Part shown: positions 24,601 to 35,577 of the stretch, one piece after another
Numbering within the stretch: position 1 is the first letter of the stretch
Layout of the letters: every line of letters begins with the position of its first letter
Source of the DNA: Drosophila persimilis
Taxonomy: Eukaryota > Arthropoda > Insecta > Diptera > Drosophilidae
DNA length: 64,000 nucleotides
Assembly: GCF_003286085.1 (NCBI RefSeq)
Contig: NW_020825298.1
Span: 11,594,001-11,658,000, forward strand
Reading direction: 5' to 3'
Notes under the pieces: generated by a model
What the model saw: the letters and a program-made list of their open reading frames with translations, nothing else
Database searches by the model: none
Told to the model about the DNA's origin: nothing
Made by a program: the position numbers and the translations under genes

Positions 24601-27600
24601 CACTCCAACTCAAGAAAAGCGACAACGACTCTCCAGGGGAGACCAGAGCGTAATTCAAGTTGAAAGGCAAAAAGTCGGATGGGACCGATCATCATCATCA
24701 CACGGAGCAATTATTTTATGAGAAGCGAAGCAACCGAAGCGAACGAAATGAATAGGGGATAGGGATGGCGATAGGGAAAGGGGGAGAGTCGCTGGAGAGC
24801 TTCAGGGCGAAAGAAAGACCACTCCATTTTGGGGAGTGGTGGCACGTAGTCTTGAGGCTTAGACTTTTGTCAGCTGGTTGTAATTTAAAAGTGCCAAAGT
24901 TACACAAAAAGTTTTTCACAGAAGGGCCTGACCCTCTCCGCTCTGTGCTTCTTCGAGTGGAAACGGAACAGCGCTTCAATGCACATGCGCGGCGGCACCA
25001 GGGTTAAGCTCAAGAAAGCCCACAGTTTGGGAGCTATTGCAGAATATCTGGTTACGAGGCAGTCCCTTCTCTCCCTCTCTCTGCTGTCTGCTGCTCAGAG
25101 AGGCGTGACACGAAGCGGAGGAGGGAGGCATCGCATGTGCAACCTTTTGGGAAATTGTGTGTGCTTCCCGAGGGGCATGTGGGAACGGAGTTACCTTCTC
25201 AGAGACTTCCTCTTCGAGTACGCCTCTTTGGAATTGTCGCAGCCACTAATTTTATGCTGCACGATGACGAAGCGGGTGTTGCGGGTTCATTGCGCACCAA
25301 TTGGGTCACATGTGGCCTATGTGTGTGTGTGTGTGTGTGCAACAGCCTTCTCCTACTCCTCTGGCATTTCTCATGCAATTAAATGGCTATTTTTATAAAC
25401 CATCACGAAAAATATATAATTTTAAATTAATTATAACACTTTTAAAAATCAATCAGTAGACTTGCATAATTTTGAAAAACTCGAAAACCATTTTTGGGCA
25501 TTTTGTGTGTAGCCTTTCGCTTTCAGCTTTTTTTTTGTTATTTCTTTTTTTATTGAATTCGTTAATGAAATTGTCGCCAAACTGTAACAAAAACAACTTC
25601 CAATCGATTGCCTTATAGAGGCCACTGTTTGGTGTTCAATAATCGTCGAACAAAACACGAATATCAATGAGCCACGGATTGTCTGTCCCGCATTTGGCCA
25701 ACATTAAAACGCCCCCAAAACAGCAGCTAAATCGAGCAGTAATTACGTGTGACTCTACAACTGTACGTGATATCATTTTAGGTTCTGTTTGTGAGATCAT
25801 TTCTGATATTCCATACTTCTTAAAACACCTGAAAATTAATATATTTGTGTCTTGAAACATTTCTCTAACCTTTTGTTCTGGCTACTGGTTTTTATGTTCC
25901 TTTCCCCGGCGATGGGGCACTCGTGGAACCATTAAGAAACCCTATAAAACCTATGGCCATTTACCCCATATATATTTCTCATGTTAATTAAGTTTTGTGA
26001 AAGCGTTTCATGCGTCTTCGTGCCGCCTCACGTGCATTGCATATTGAAAATGTGGCCCAAAAGTTAACACTTGAGGGGAACGATCTCGCAGCGGGAGGGC
26101 AGGCCCTGAGAACGTTGAGGTTCAGGGAATTGTATCCCAATTATTTGTGTGGCACTTCTCTCTATCTCCCTCTCTGCGGAATATTCATGGGGTCTCGAGT
26201 GTTTCTGTGTTTTTTATGTTTAGCAGTACGAATTTTTATAGATTTTTAAGGGATTTACAGTAAAGAATAGGGCTCGCATTTTAATGATTTATGCCAAACT
26301 CTGATTAACAACAAAAGGCCACAATAAATCTATAAATTATGTCGATTTTCTAGAGCAAATCATAGAAGAAAAACCTTCCACTGTTGAAGCTTAAAAGTAC
26401 TTCAAATTCCTGTAATTCCTAGAGTATTGTAAGCTATATTTTTATTTAAGGAATTATTGCATTAATCTGTAAGATTTCCTTCCAAGAATTGGCCAAAATA
26501 TTCAGTGAAAATTATAAGGCATCTCCTCCTATTTTGTTTATTGCCTGCGAAGGACATTTCGTTGACAAATTTCCCTTCCTGCAGTTTGACACTCATTTGC
26601 CTGACATTTGAGAGATGTTTTTTTTCTGTGGGTGATTTATGCGTTTTTGATTTGATTTGATGCGTGTTTGGGTTTTTCCTTTGCCATGCAGCACCCTCGG
26701 AGGAGACGCGCATAAATCATGGAGGGCCGGGGGAGTGGGTTGTTGTACGCCACTTGAAGGTGGAGTTGAAGTTGAAGTTGATGTTTGTGTCTTGTCTGTC
26801 TCTCTGTGTGTCTCCCTGGTGCCTCCCCGCCCCCCTCCCCCCTGTACGTGCGTAGACATCTCATGTGCGAGTGTGCGCTCTCCTACGTATATCAATCACT
26901 TCAGAGAGCCAGAACGAGAGCACTCGTATGTGTCACACTTTTTTTCGGTTTCGGTATGAAATGTGAACTGCATAAAATATTCATAAAAGTCAAGCCCACA
27001 GTTTTACAAGCATTGCACGGGGACTGGCAGCCCATTCCTCCATTCCCCCTCCTCCTTGGCCCCCTGTGTTTTCCTTTGCTTTTCCTCACTCCTGAGGTGC
27101 CAAGAGTAAGAACAACAAGCCTGATGCTTCCTGTGCGTTTTTATGCATTTGTTACTTTTGTTTTGTTATTTTTTGTATACTCTGTAAAGCGGGTATGATG
27201 AGTGGAGCAGAGGTTTGCGACATCTTTGAGAAAAGCCAGTATCTGCCAGGGAAGACATACGAGTATGGATGTGTAAGATCCCTATATCCTGTAGATATAC
27301 TTTTTGTGCTTGTATCTGATCATTATAATCGTCTATTTATCTCAGTAATGATTGCTTATAAAAGGTAACCAAAGCTTCGATCTCTAGAGCTAGCATTTCC
27401 GCTCTCTGAAGGGGGGACAGGGGGGCATGGCCCGAGGGCATGTGGCATGGGCGTTGAATGAAAAAAAATGCACATTTTTAATGACGCCCGCCTGCGCCTC
27501 CATGCACTTGAGAGGAGGCACAAAAGGCAGGCAACAGAAACAACAGCCAGCAAATATTGTTGACTTTGGGGCACCATTGCAGGATTCATTTTTATATGGG

Positions 27601-29540
27601 GGTGGACACAGAGAGAGACAGAAAGAGAAAGAGAGAGAGGAGGGGGCGCAGGTTCAATGAATGCCCTTCGCCTTATGCAAATATCGAAGAGATGACAGCA
27701 GGGCCTCTCTGTTCAAGACTGTACCCCACTAACCTCGAAATGAGGCCCCATCTCAGAGTCTGAGAGTCTGGCCATATGGCCGTACCCGAGTACGAGTACG
27801 AGTAGTGTTGCATCCACGTTCACGTTCTTTTGCCTCAAAGTTCTTTTCGGTTTAGTTTCTTTTCTCGGTTCTGTTCAGAGCTCGTAACACTTTTCTCTCG
27901 AATGTAATCCGCTTAAGTTCATCAGAATCGGCACATAAACATCATAATGATTATCATTATTGTTGCTGCTGCGGCACATGTCTCTTGTCTGTCTCTTGAG
28001 AGTTGTCTCTTGGCTGTGGTTCTGTATTCTGTTTCTGTTTCTGGTTCTCGTCATTCGTCATGCTTTCCACTTTATTACATTTAACTTTGGCATTTTCCGG
28101 TTTACTATTTGTTCTTCTCAAAGTTCCAAGAGCAGCAGCCTCAACAAATGGTTTCCTAATTAGATCTAGACCCAGAGACAGGGGGAAAGAGGCACATTCC
28201 AAAAGCAATTGCCAAATTAAACGACAGACAGACGACGGAGAGACAGAGGACCTTTTCCCTATTAGACGGGATGACTCATGCCCCCAGACACAGGGCTTAT
28301 CCCATCTATCTATTGGCTTTTCGGGGTTGGGTTTCCCATTTCCACATTTAAGCAAACATTAAAGGGCGCCCCGCCCTGCCCTGCCCCCCGCCCCTCAGAG
28401 CCAATGAAGCCAACAAAGCGTGTGACGTGACCAACTATCTATAACTACTATTCCGATCCACTCTGCCACCCAGCCACTTCCACTCTGTGTGCCCTATACA
28501 ACACCATTCCCAGCCAATCCACTTCCCCATCGCAGGGCGATGGCACTCTGTCTAGAGTTACAACAAAATTTATTAATTTTCCTCAATTGCCACATCAATT
28601 TTGCTGCAGGGGGCAGGCGAGGGCCGCCACAGTGCCACAGTGCCCAGAGGGATTGAATTGCATTTGCATTTTGCATTTGCATTTATTTCGTTCGGTTCAC
28701 ACGCCAAGCAAAATGTTACAGATACAGATACTCGGAGTATTACAGATGCAGAGACCTAAAACGAATGGTGGGGAGTGAATGGTGTGCATTCAAAATGCAT
28801 TCAAATGACAAGGCAGTTCGTTAGGAAAATGAGCCATGAATGAAAATTGATGAATCGAAATGGTTTCAGTCTTCGATTAACAATCGATTAGGCGATTGCC
28901 CGGAGAGATATGCGATCTCCCAGAGAAGTGAAAGGAGCCATCCATTATTTCCCAAGCATCATCAATAAGGATCTGTGTATAGAGCAATATCTATTCAAGG
29001 ATCTGCCCAAAGAAATGAAAGTAATTAAGACATGGTCACACTGTCGCCAGTGAAACTCCTGCCAACTCTGGTCTCATTATTTCCTCTTCATTCTGTAGAA
29101 AAAGGAAGGAAAGGGAATGGGGCGGCAGGCAGCCCTGCAGCTGCAATTGGCAGCAGCAAGCAGCAGACTATTAAATCAAAGCACGAACTATCGATGAACC
29201 CCCGAAGGCACACCCTTTTGAACCCTTGTACGTGCCACATTTGGCTGCAAGCCAGAGGCCCCGAGTGCTACAAAAGGAAATTGTGGAAATGTGGAAAAAC
29301 TGTTTGCAAATAAAAGAGGAACTTTTTAATATGCTTCTGCTTGTTTAGGGCGCAATCGGGCGGTGGATGGGCGGACGGGTGGGCGGATGGGGGGGGATCC
29401 TACGACTAGACAAAAGCATCGAGTGGCGCCACGAATTGAAAGGAGAGGCAACACAACCATTGAATGCGGCACAAGTAGGGGCAACCTCTCTTCGTTCATG
29501 TCAAATGAAAATGTTGGCTTAATGTTATCAAAAATTCAGA

Positions 29541-29580
29541 GCTCCAGCCCCAGCCCCAGCCCCAGCTCCAGCTCCAGCTA
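29541..29580. repeat. CCAGCC/CCAGCT hexamer repeat
   Basis: About six tandem hexamers, first CCAGCC and then CCAGCT. The minus-strand reading gives Gly-Ala repeats in a frame with no other coding support. Confidence 0.8.
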
Positions 29581-30007
29581 GAGTGCACATGGCTGTCGTT
29601 TTTGTGGGTCTCCTGGCAAATCCATCACGTAATCCGACCACGCCCTCGACTCTGCTCAGCTCTGCCGCCCCATCATCGCCCACTGCCATATTTGTTTGGC
29701 GCTTTTCAAATAGTTTGTGCCAACAAAATTGCACAGAGCCATCGACATGAGCCGTGAGCTTTGGGGGCCCTGTGCTCCACTCTTCTCTGCTCCACTCTGC
29801 TCTGCCATTATCCAATCCATCCACAATCCATGGCTCTATGGCTCGAGGCCTCGCAGCATTTGCATACAACACAGTGGGGCAGGCAGGCAGGCAGGCAAGC
29901 AGGGGGCACGTGGCACCAGGGGGTTCGCTGACGATAATTGCATGAAATTATAATGCAGCCATGCAGTCCCGTCCCGTCCCGCCCCGTCCCTCCTCTCTTG
30001 TCAAATA

Positions 30008-30009
30008 GT

Positions 30010-30048
<39 letters not shown>

Positions 30049-30054
30049 GTGTGT
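30008..30054. repeat. GT microsatellite
   Basis: A nearly pure (GT)n tract of about 47 bp, interrupted once by TA and once by TT. It lies about 430 bp upstream of the RapGAP exon acceptor. Confidence 0.9.
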
Positions 30055-30482
30055 AGGAGGAGGCTCTGGCACCCACACACATAATCAGGCGTCAGTATTG
30101 TTGCTGCCACAGCCACCTCCAACCATTTGAATCTTTGACACACTCTTGGCCAAACAATCAAGCAAGTTTTTGCCAGGCAGAAAAGAGCTTAAGAAACAGC
30201 AGATGTTCTTTCTCTGTTTAAGAATACAGAAATCCCACAAAAGGATTTGTGGCAGGGGCCTTAAATTCAGAGATATTTCAATGGTATTTGGAGGAGTCGT
30301 ACATGAAACTATTCCGCACATAAATACCCATTTTCATTATAATCGGATAATGTTTTTCTTTAGTCTTTATACCCAAGCATTTCCTGTTATTATAGGAATT
30401 AAATCTCAGTCCCCATTTACCTGCAATGGTATCCAACGTGCTAAGCCTTCCACTAACCTTTGGCCTTTGTTCGCTCTTTCAG

Positions 30483-32183
30483 AACCACCATCGCGGCAGT
30501 AATGCCACCAGCGAGGAGCGTGTCCCACAGCCGCATTCCCCACACGACAGTCACGTGGCACACAACGGCGGTGGCTTGCAGCACTCCGGATCGCGGGCCA
30601 CACTCCGGCATTCGATGAATCACTCGAGCACCTCTGTGTCCGGATCGGCCTGCAGCTCGACCCCCGCCTCGCCGCAGCTCAGTGGAGTGGTGAGTGCCAC
30701 CGGGGGGCAGCTGCTGTCCAACGGCCACCACTACCAGTCACAGTCGTCGGTGAGCTCCAATTCGTCGATAGTCTCGGCCATTCCCGCCTCGCAGCGACTG
30801 CTGGAGGATGCGCTGGCCAAGGCCGCGCCCTATCCGATGATCCTGCTGCCGCTGCATGGCGGCTACTGGATGGACGGCACCGAGCACGAGTGCAGCTACG
30901 ACGCGCGGGGCAATCCGCTGCTGCCGCAGACCACATGGATGGCCAAGTTCGAGACGGACGACACGGCCAAGTGCTACCGGCGCTTCTATGCGGCGCGCGA
31001 GCACTCGAATCTGGTCGGGCAGGACGAGCAGCTGGGCCCCGTGCTCATCTCCATCAAGACGGAGAATGTGGCCAACCAGGAGCACATGCGGATACTGCTG
31101 CGCCTGCGCACTGGCACGATGCACGAGCTCATTCCGGTGTCCTGCTTGGGCGCCCAGCCGAGTCCCGCGAAGATGGTGAGGCTTCTGAACGAGCAGATCC
31201 AGGTGGACAACTTCATGCCGGTGCTGTGCCCCAAGGCCTCCAATCTGATCAGCGTCTACGACGAGCACGTTCTCGTCTCGCACTTCAAGTTCGGGGTGTT
31301 GTACCAAAGATACGGCCAGACGACCGAGGAGGAGCTCTTCGGCAATCAGCAGACGTCGCCGGCCTTCGATGAGTTCTTGGACGTCCTCGGACAGCGCATC
31401 CGCTTGAAGGACCACAAGGGCTATCGCGGCGGCTTGGACATCCAGAACGGACACACCGGCGACACGGCCGTCTACGAGGTGTTCAAGGAGCGCGAGGTCA
31501 TGTTCCATGTGTCCACGCTGCTGCCCCACACGGAGGGCGATCCGCAGCAGCTGCAGCGGAAGCGGCACATCGGCAACGACATTGTGGCCATTGTTTTCCA
31601 GGAGACGAACACGCCCTTCTCCCCGGACATGATTGCCAGTCACTTTCTGCACGCCTTCATTGTGGTGCAGCCCCTGGAGCCGAACACCCCACACACCCGC
31701 TACAAGGTCAGCGTCACGGCCCGGGATGATGTGCCCTTCTTTGGGCCCACACTGCCCAATCCGGCCGTCTTCCGCAAGGGCCAGGAGTTCAAGGAGTTCA
31801 TCCTCACGAAGCTGATCAATGCGGAAAACGCCTGCTACAAGGCCGAGAAGTTTGCAAAGCTGGAGCTCCGTACGAGGACCTCCCTGCTCCAGAATCTCGT
31901 CGAGGAGTTGCGCGAGAAGACACGGGACTTCCTAGGCGCAGATCTCTTGCAGACCACGGCGGGCAGTCCCACTCCCGAGACACCCAAAGCCGAGAGCGGC
32001 AGTGGGGGCGGCAATGCGGGCACCCGCTTCATAGACACCGTCAAGAAGGCTCTCATCATGCGAGTGCGCTCCCAGAGCGTGGACACGGGCAACGGGCAGG
32101 ACAAGTTCAGCGTGAACACAAAGCTGGGCACGCTGAATGCCAAGAAGGAGGCACAGCCAGAGATGCAGACGCCCAACTTGAAT
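30483..32183 (+). CDS. Rapgap1: Rapgap1, exon encoding the RapGAP catalytic domain
   Basis: Encodes 567 residues of a GTPase-activating protein that switches off the small GTPase Rap1. The exon starts in phase 0 after TTTCAG (AG at 30481-30482) and ends at AAT|GTAAGT. The first 115 residues or so are Ser/His/Asn-rich and probably disordered. The RapGAP domain follows, from about the [14 protein letters not shown] segment. It includes the highly conserved [13 protein letters not shown] stretch, whose Asn (codon 31575-31577) matches the catalytic asparagine thumb of human Rap1GAP, then [14 protein letters not shown] and the [12 protein letters not shown] segment. The tail after about 31880 is Ser/Thr/Gly-rich. 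ATG at 30426 is in frame but lies in the intron polypyrimidine region, so it is not the start; translation must begin in an upstream exon I could not find. No GoLoco motif was seen in the window. Confidence 0.93.
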
Positions 32184-32256
32184 GTAAGTTTGATCGCACG
32201 ATGCCAAAACCCACCAATCGATCCGCTAACAAATGTTTTTTTCTATCCTCTTGCAG

Positions 32257-32754
32257 GCCTGCAGTCGCACCGCCTCGAAATCTTCCTCGAAATCGAAGTC
32301 GTCGAACGAATCCACCTCCTCGTCGCCGGACATTACCTCGCGACAGGCCACAAACAACAACAATGGCAGCTCCAATGGTGGCGGACTGCACCCTCAGAAT
32401 GGCACAGGAGTGGGTGGAGTGGCAGCTGCAGCCGTGAGTGCCGCACAGAACGGTGGCGTGGCAGTGGCCACAATGTCGGAGACGAGCGATGATTCGAGCT
32501 TGAACAGCGTCGATCTGGATCCGATGATGGGCCATCTGGATGGCGGTGCCACCTACATTGACAGCGACACGGGGCTGGAGAGCATGAGCTCCGCGGAGGC
32601 CACCACCAAGGCCTGTTCGCTGTGCCTCGACGGGGTGCAGGCCACCATGATGGGCAGCTCGCCGAGCAACGAGACGATCGTCAAGATTGAGAATCTGCGG
32701 CAGGAGGTGACGCGACTCAAGTGCGATAAATTGGATCTGCTGCGTCAGAATGTG
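32257..32754 (+). CDS. Rapgap1: Rapgap1, penultimate coding exon
   Basis: 166 codons in phase 0, joined to the previous exon across a 73-bp intron (GTAAGT at 32184, TTGCAG ending at 32256). It begins [18 protein letters not shown] and stays rich in Ser, Asn, Gly and Ala, then enters a charged segment ([26 protein letters not shown]) that starts a coiled coil. The exon ends at NV|GTAAGC. An LCLDGVQ segment with two nearby cysteines precedes the coil. Low-complexity linker followed by coiled coil fits the regulatory tail of this Rap GAP family. Confidence 0.88.
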
Positions 32755-32825
32755 GTAAGCACATCAAGCCACAAAGAGAGAAAGATCTTCCCTTTACTTA
32801 CTAGAGTATCCATTTCCATTTACAG

Positions 32826-32981
32826 ACTTGTCAGCGCGACATTAAGCGACTCCGGGAGAGGGAACTCTCGCTGCAGGGCGATCTGGCGGCTGCTGGACGG
32901 GAGATCCTGCGGCTGCGTGATTTGGTCAAGGAATACATGCCGGACACAGCCGCCGCACCGCTCTCCATATCGCCCATCTAA
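32826..32981 (+). CDS. Rapgap1: Rapgap1, last coding exon
   Basis: 51 codons plus TAA (32979-32981), spliced across a 71-bp intron (GTAAGC at 32755, TTACAG ending at 32825). It continues the heptad-like, Leu/Arg-rich coiled coil (IKRLRERELSLQGDLAAAGREILRLRDLV) and ends PLSISPI. The two short terminal introns and the continuous coiled coil across the junction support this exon structure. Together the three exons give 784 residues of Rapgap1. Confidence 0.9.
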   Translation, partial: TCQRDIKRLRERELSLQGDLAAAGREILRLRDLVKEYMPDTAAAPLSISPI

Positions 32982-34330
32982 AGCGTTAAACGTGACAGAG
33001 GGATCAGACAGCGATACAGATACAGAGAGAGAGAGAATGAGAGAGAGTGAAAGGGAAAGTGAAAGGAGTAGAGAAAGGAGTAACCACTGTGCCGTGTATA
33101 ACACTTTGGAAATAAAGGAGAAGGCAGGAGTCGTTTCGAAGGAGTCGTTAAATGCATTGTAGACGTAGCACCCCCCACGTAGAACGAATGAAAAGATAAA
33201 CTGTATTATATTTAGTTTAGATCGGAAGGATAGGAAGGATCGCTGCAGGACAAGCATGGACAAGAGTTATTCAAATCGTTAGAATATATAATATTATATA
33301 TGTATAGCAGTTACAAACTAAACTAAAAACCAGAAAGAACGAAAAAACGCAGAACACAAAACTCAAAAAGTACACCAAATATATAATATAAGTCTTTAAG
33401 CATATTTAACGCATGGATTAACAAAACAACAACAAAAACCAAACTCTAAAAATACCCCACCCCTTCCAAAAAAGTAGAAAGCGATCAATCACAAAGCATC
33501 ACAACGATAAATCGATATCGATAACCACAACATGATAATCACACACACTCACACACAAACACGTAGCAATGTTTTGAGGTTTACAAAACCGTTACGCGTT
33601 CGTTCGTTAGTCGCACTCGAATACCGGAATCACAGCTCGCTGTGACTCTGTGACTGTTACTGTGACTCTCGTTATCACACATTCACACGTAGCACCCCAC
33701 AATATCCCATATCCTCGTACGAATATATCGAAAAGAAGAGAAACACGATCGATATGATTTTTAGCGCTCGATGATCGATAATTTTAAACTGCAATCGATA
33801 AACAAAGATAAACAAAACACACAGAAAACCGAACACTCTTAACCATAAGTTTAATTTGCTTTAAATACTTTTACCTTAAACTATGTTTAATTATTTAAGT
33901 TTAATCGAAAGCCCCCCACATCGATGACTGATCGATGACTCAAGAGAATATTCTTCTGCATTCAAATGTACATATACTTTATAGAGAGGAGGAGCGTATA
34001 GTTCTATCGAAATTAACTATGACTATTTTATTTTCTAATCGATTAACGATACTACCGATACCAATACCAATACCGATAACCACTAGGCACGCATACGTAG
34101 ATGCGTTCGATTCCCATTCAAAGGAAAAATCGAATGATTGAAAAGTAGAGAACAAAAGATACACACTGCAAATTTGTCTTTGAATTCTTCTAAATTTTAA
34201 GTTCGATTAACGCGAATAATTGTTTTTGTTGAGATCCATTATCATTTTTATTGTGTAAAGTATATAAAAACAACCAACAAATATATATGCAAAATATATG
34301 GAATATATATATATAAACAACATCCAAGGG
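32982..34330 (+). other. Probable Rapgap1 3' UTR
   Basis: Non-coding and A-rich after the Rapgap1 stop. It opens with a GAGAGA-rich stretch (33020-33085). An AATAAA at 33111-33116 could give a short 3' UTR, but the A-rich, CA-rich sequence continues to about 34330 before a change in character. The 33480-34140 part has an unusual density of ATCGAT words, including a perfect TATCGATA at 33516-33523. The true 3' end cannot be fixed from sequence alone. Confidence 0.55.
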
Positions 34331-34498
34331 TTTTTTTTATTGAAATGGAAGGTTATCCGAAATTTCGGAACCTTTACATGCTTTTCGTCTGTTAATCGAT
34401 TTGTAAATTGGACTTAATTAATGGAATAGGCTGAAGTTTTAAAATATACAACACATCCATATTTAGCTTACATACAGTAGAATTTTTTGGAATATTAC

Positions 34499-34503
<5 letters not shown>

Positions 34504-34532
<29 letters not shown>
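34504..34532. repeat. TA microsatellite
   Basis: A pure (TA)n tract of about 29 bp, immediately left of the first copy of the duplicated intergenic segment. Confidence 0.9.
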
Positions 34533-34536
<4 letters not shown>

Positions 34537-34547
34537 ATATACATCCA

Positions 34548-34683
34548 AACTACACTTTACTACATTATATACGTGTTCTACATGACATGATGGCGCTAGT
34601 CAACTTACCGCCATAGCGGTCATTTAAAGAACTATAACAAAATCTGACTGCAGAGTGTGTGAGTACAACGAGGTAACGAGGTA
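34548..34683. repeat. Direct repeat, copy 1, between Rapgap1 and Plc21C
   Basis: Shares AACTACACTTTACTACAT, TTCTACATGACATGA, AGCGGTCATTTAA-GAACTAT, GTGTGTGAG and CAACGAGGTAAC, in the same order, with a second copy at 34875-34991. No open frame of note. I do not recognise the element; it could be a transposon fragment. Confidence 0.8.
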
Positions 34684-34702
34684 CTTTGGCGCGTACCAAT
34701 CG

Positions 34703-34768
34703 GCTCTCTCTGAATCGGTTAAAGCTCTCATTTTCGCTCTCCCTGAATCGGGTAAGCTCTCTTTTACC
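34703..34768. repeat. 33-bp tandem duplication inside the junction segment
   Basis: Two units of GCTCTCYCTGAATCGGKTAA-like sequence start at 34703 and 34736, lying between the two larger direct repeats. Confidence 0.65.
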
Positions 34769-34874
34769 GGTTGACAACAAAGAGTCCTTAGTTTTAGTAG
34801 CTTAGTTTTTCATGTGTTGGGTTTAAATATACCGCGCACATTTGGAATTTTAATGTTAAATTGCCTTACATTAA

Positions 34875-34991
34875 AACTACACTTTACTACATCACCTACG
34901 TATTCTACATGACATGACGAACCACAGCGGTCATTTAATGAACTATGTTTAACAAAAGTTCTCTGCAAAGTGTGTGAGCGCAACGAGGTAA
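34875..34991. repeat. Direct repeat, copy 2, between Rapgap1 and Plc21C
   Basis: Second, slightly shorter copy of the 34548-34683 segment, same orientation, 327 bp downstream measured start to start. The copies differ by substitutions and small indels, so the duplication is not recent. Confidence 0.8.
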
Positions 34992-35039
34992 CATGCGACT
35001 AGAGTGGTGGAACTACCCCAAAAGAAACACACAAAAAAA

Positions 35040-35165
35040 AACAACAAGCATAGTTGCTTTAACTAAAAGCTCTCCCCAAAACAAACGGCAAATGTTTCTC
35101 GCTCGGCAGGCAACGCGGACGCCGCGTCTCTGCTCTCCGCCGTGCGCTGTTTTTTTTTAGTTTAA
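35040..35165 (+). promoter_or_regulatory. Probable Plc21C promoter region
   Basis: GC-rich sequence with CpG-containing words (GCAACGCGGACGCCGCGTC) and no TATA box. It lies directly before a 5'-UTR-like stretch that ends in a strong splice donor. It is placed as a promoter from position and composition only; the exact start site is not visible. Confidence 0.4.
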
Positions 35166-35577
35166 TTGCAAATTGTTAACACATTCGTAAACTTTTTCGA
35201 GCTCCAGAAGATTCGTGAGTGCACAAATTGTTAAACAAACATCAAAAGAGCCGTTGGAAAAGTGTCGTGCCGCCGCGTGTTAAAGCAAAAACAGAAAAAG
35301 CATGCAAATCTCTTAGCGTTTGACTTTTTTGTGTTTGTGTGTTTGCGTTTTGGCTTTGCAACAGATGCTGTGCCGCCGCGAAGAAACAAACAAAACGCAA
35401 ACAAGAATTCCCGCACAAATCTGAAAGCAACAATCAAATCATTTTGCAACAAAAAGCAAAGCCAATAAAAGCAACAACAATTGTTTGTGTGTGGCAATTT
35501 TTTGTATATTATTACTTCACAACAGAGCAGCTAGGCTCTCCCGCGCTCTTCCTACTTAAGTGTATATTGGAAGCGAG
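35166..35577 (+). other. Probable non-coding first exon of Plc21C
   Basis: A-rich, CAA/AAGCAAAA-rich sequence typical of Drosophila 5' leaders, ending GCGAG|GTAAGTCAG, a near-consensus donor at 35578. The next good acceptor with a recognised start codon on this strand is about 19.4 kb downstream (54944). Assignment to Plc21C is inferred from strand and order; another gene or an unannotated exon in between is possible. Confidence 0.45.

Larger units (their letters stand above)
20901..25440. other. Non-coding block with simple repeats
   Basis: Holds an orphan TATA box (20918-20925), an AT-rich segment (20960-21430), GTATCT and GGCTGT repeats (21555-21610), a (CTG)n run on the + strand at 23211-23231, CTCTCC runs (23876-23905), and a (GT)n run at 25319-25339. 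The 287-codon minus frame at 22888-23751 crosses several low-complexity runs, with overlapping open frames in other phases. It has no domain, so I do not call it a gene. Confidence 0.5.
25441..30482. other. Intronic DNA immediately upstream of the visible Rapgap1 exon
   Basis: No coding exon recognised. Includes AT-rich DNA (25390-25640, 26240-26480), a GTTGAAGTTGAAGTTGATG tract (26765-26783), a CGAGTACGAGTACGAGTA tract (27787-27804), CCAGCC hexamers (29541-29580), GGCAGGCAGGCAGG (29878-29894) and a long GT tract (30008-30054). It ends in a polypyrimidine stretch and the CAG acceptor at 30480-30482. Confidence 0.6.

Noticed and set aside
30426-30482. ATG in frame with the RapGAP exon
   Set aside because: It lies in the polypyrimidine/acceptor region of the intron; CAG at 30480-30482 is a good splice acceptor, so these 19 codons are not exonic.
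30738-31694. 318-codon open frame on the minus strand
   Set aside because: Antisense of the RapGAP domain exon, whose sense strand has the HIGNDI motif and correct splice sites.
32184-32492. Continuation of the RapGAP frame past 32183
   Set aside because: GTAAGT at 32184 and TTGCAG at 32251-32256 define a short intron; the downstream exon continues in another frame with Ser-rich sequence and a coiled coil.
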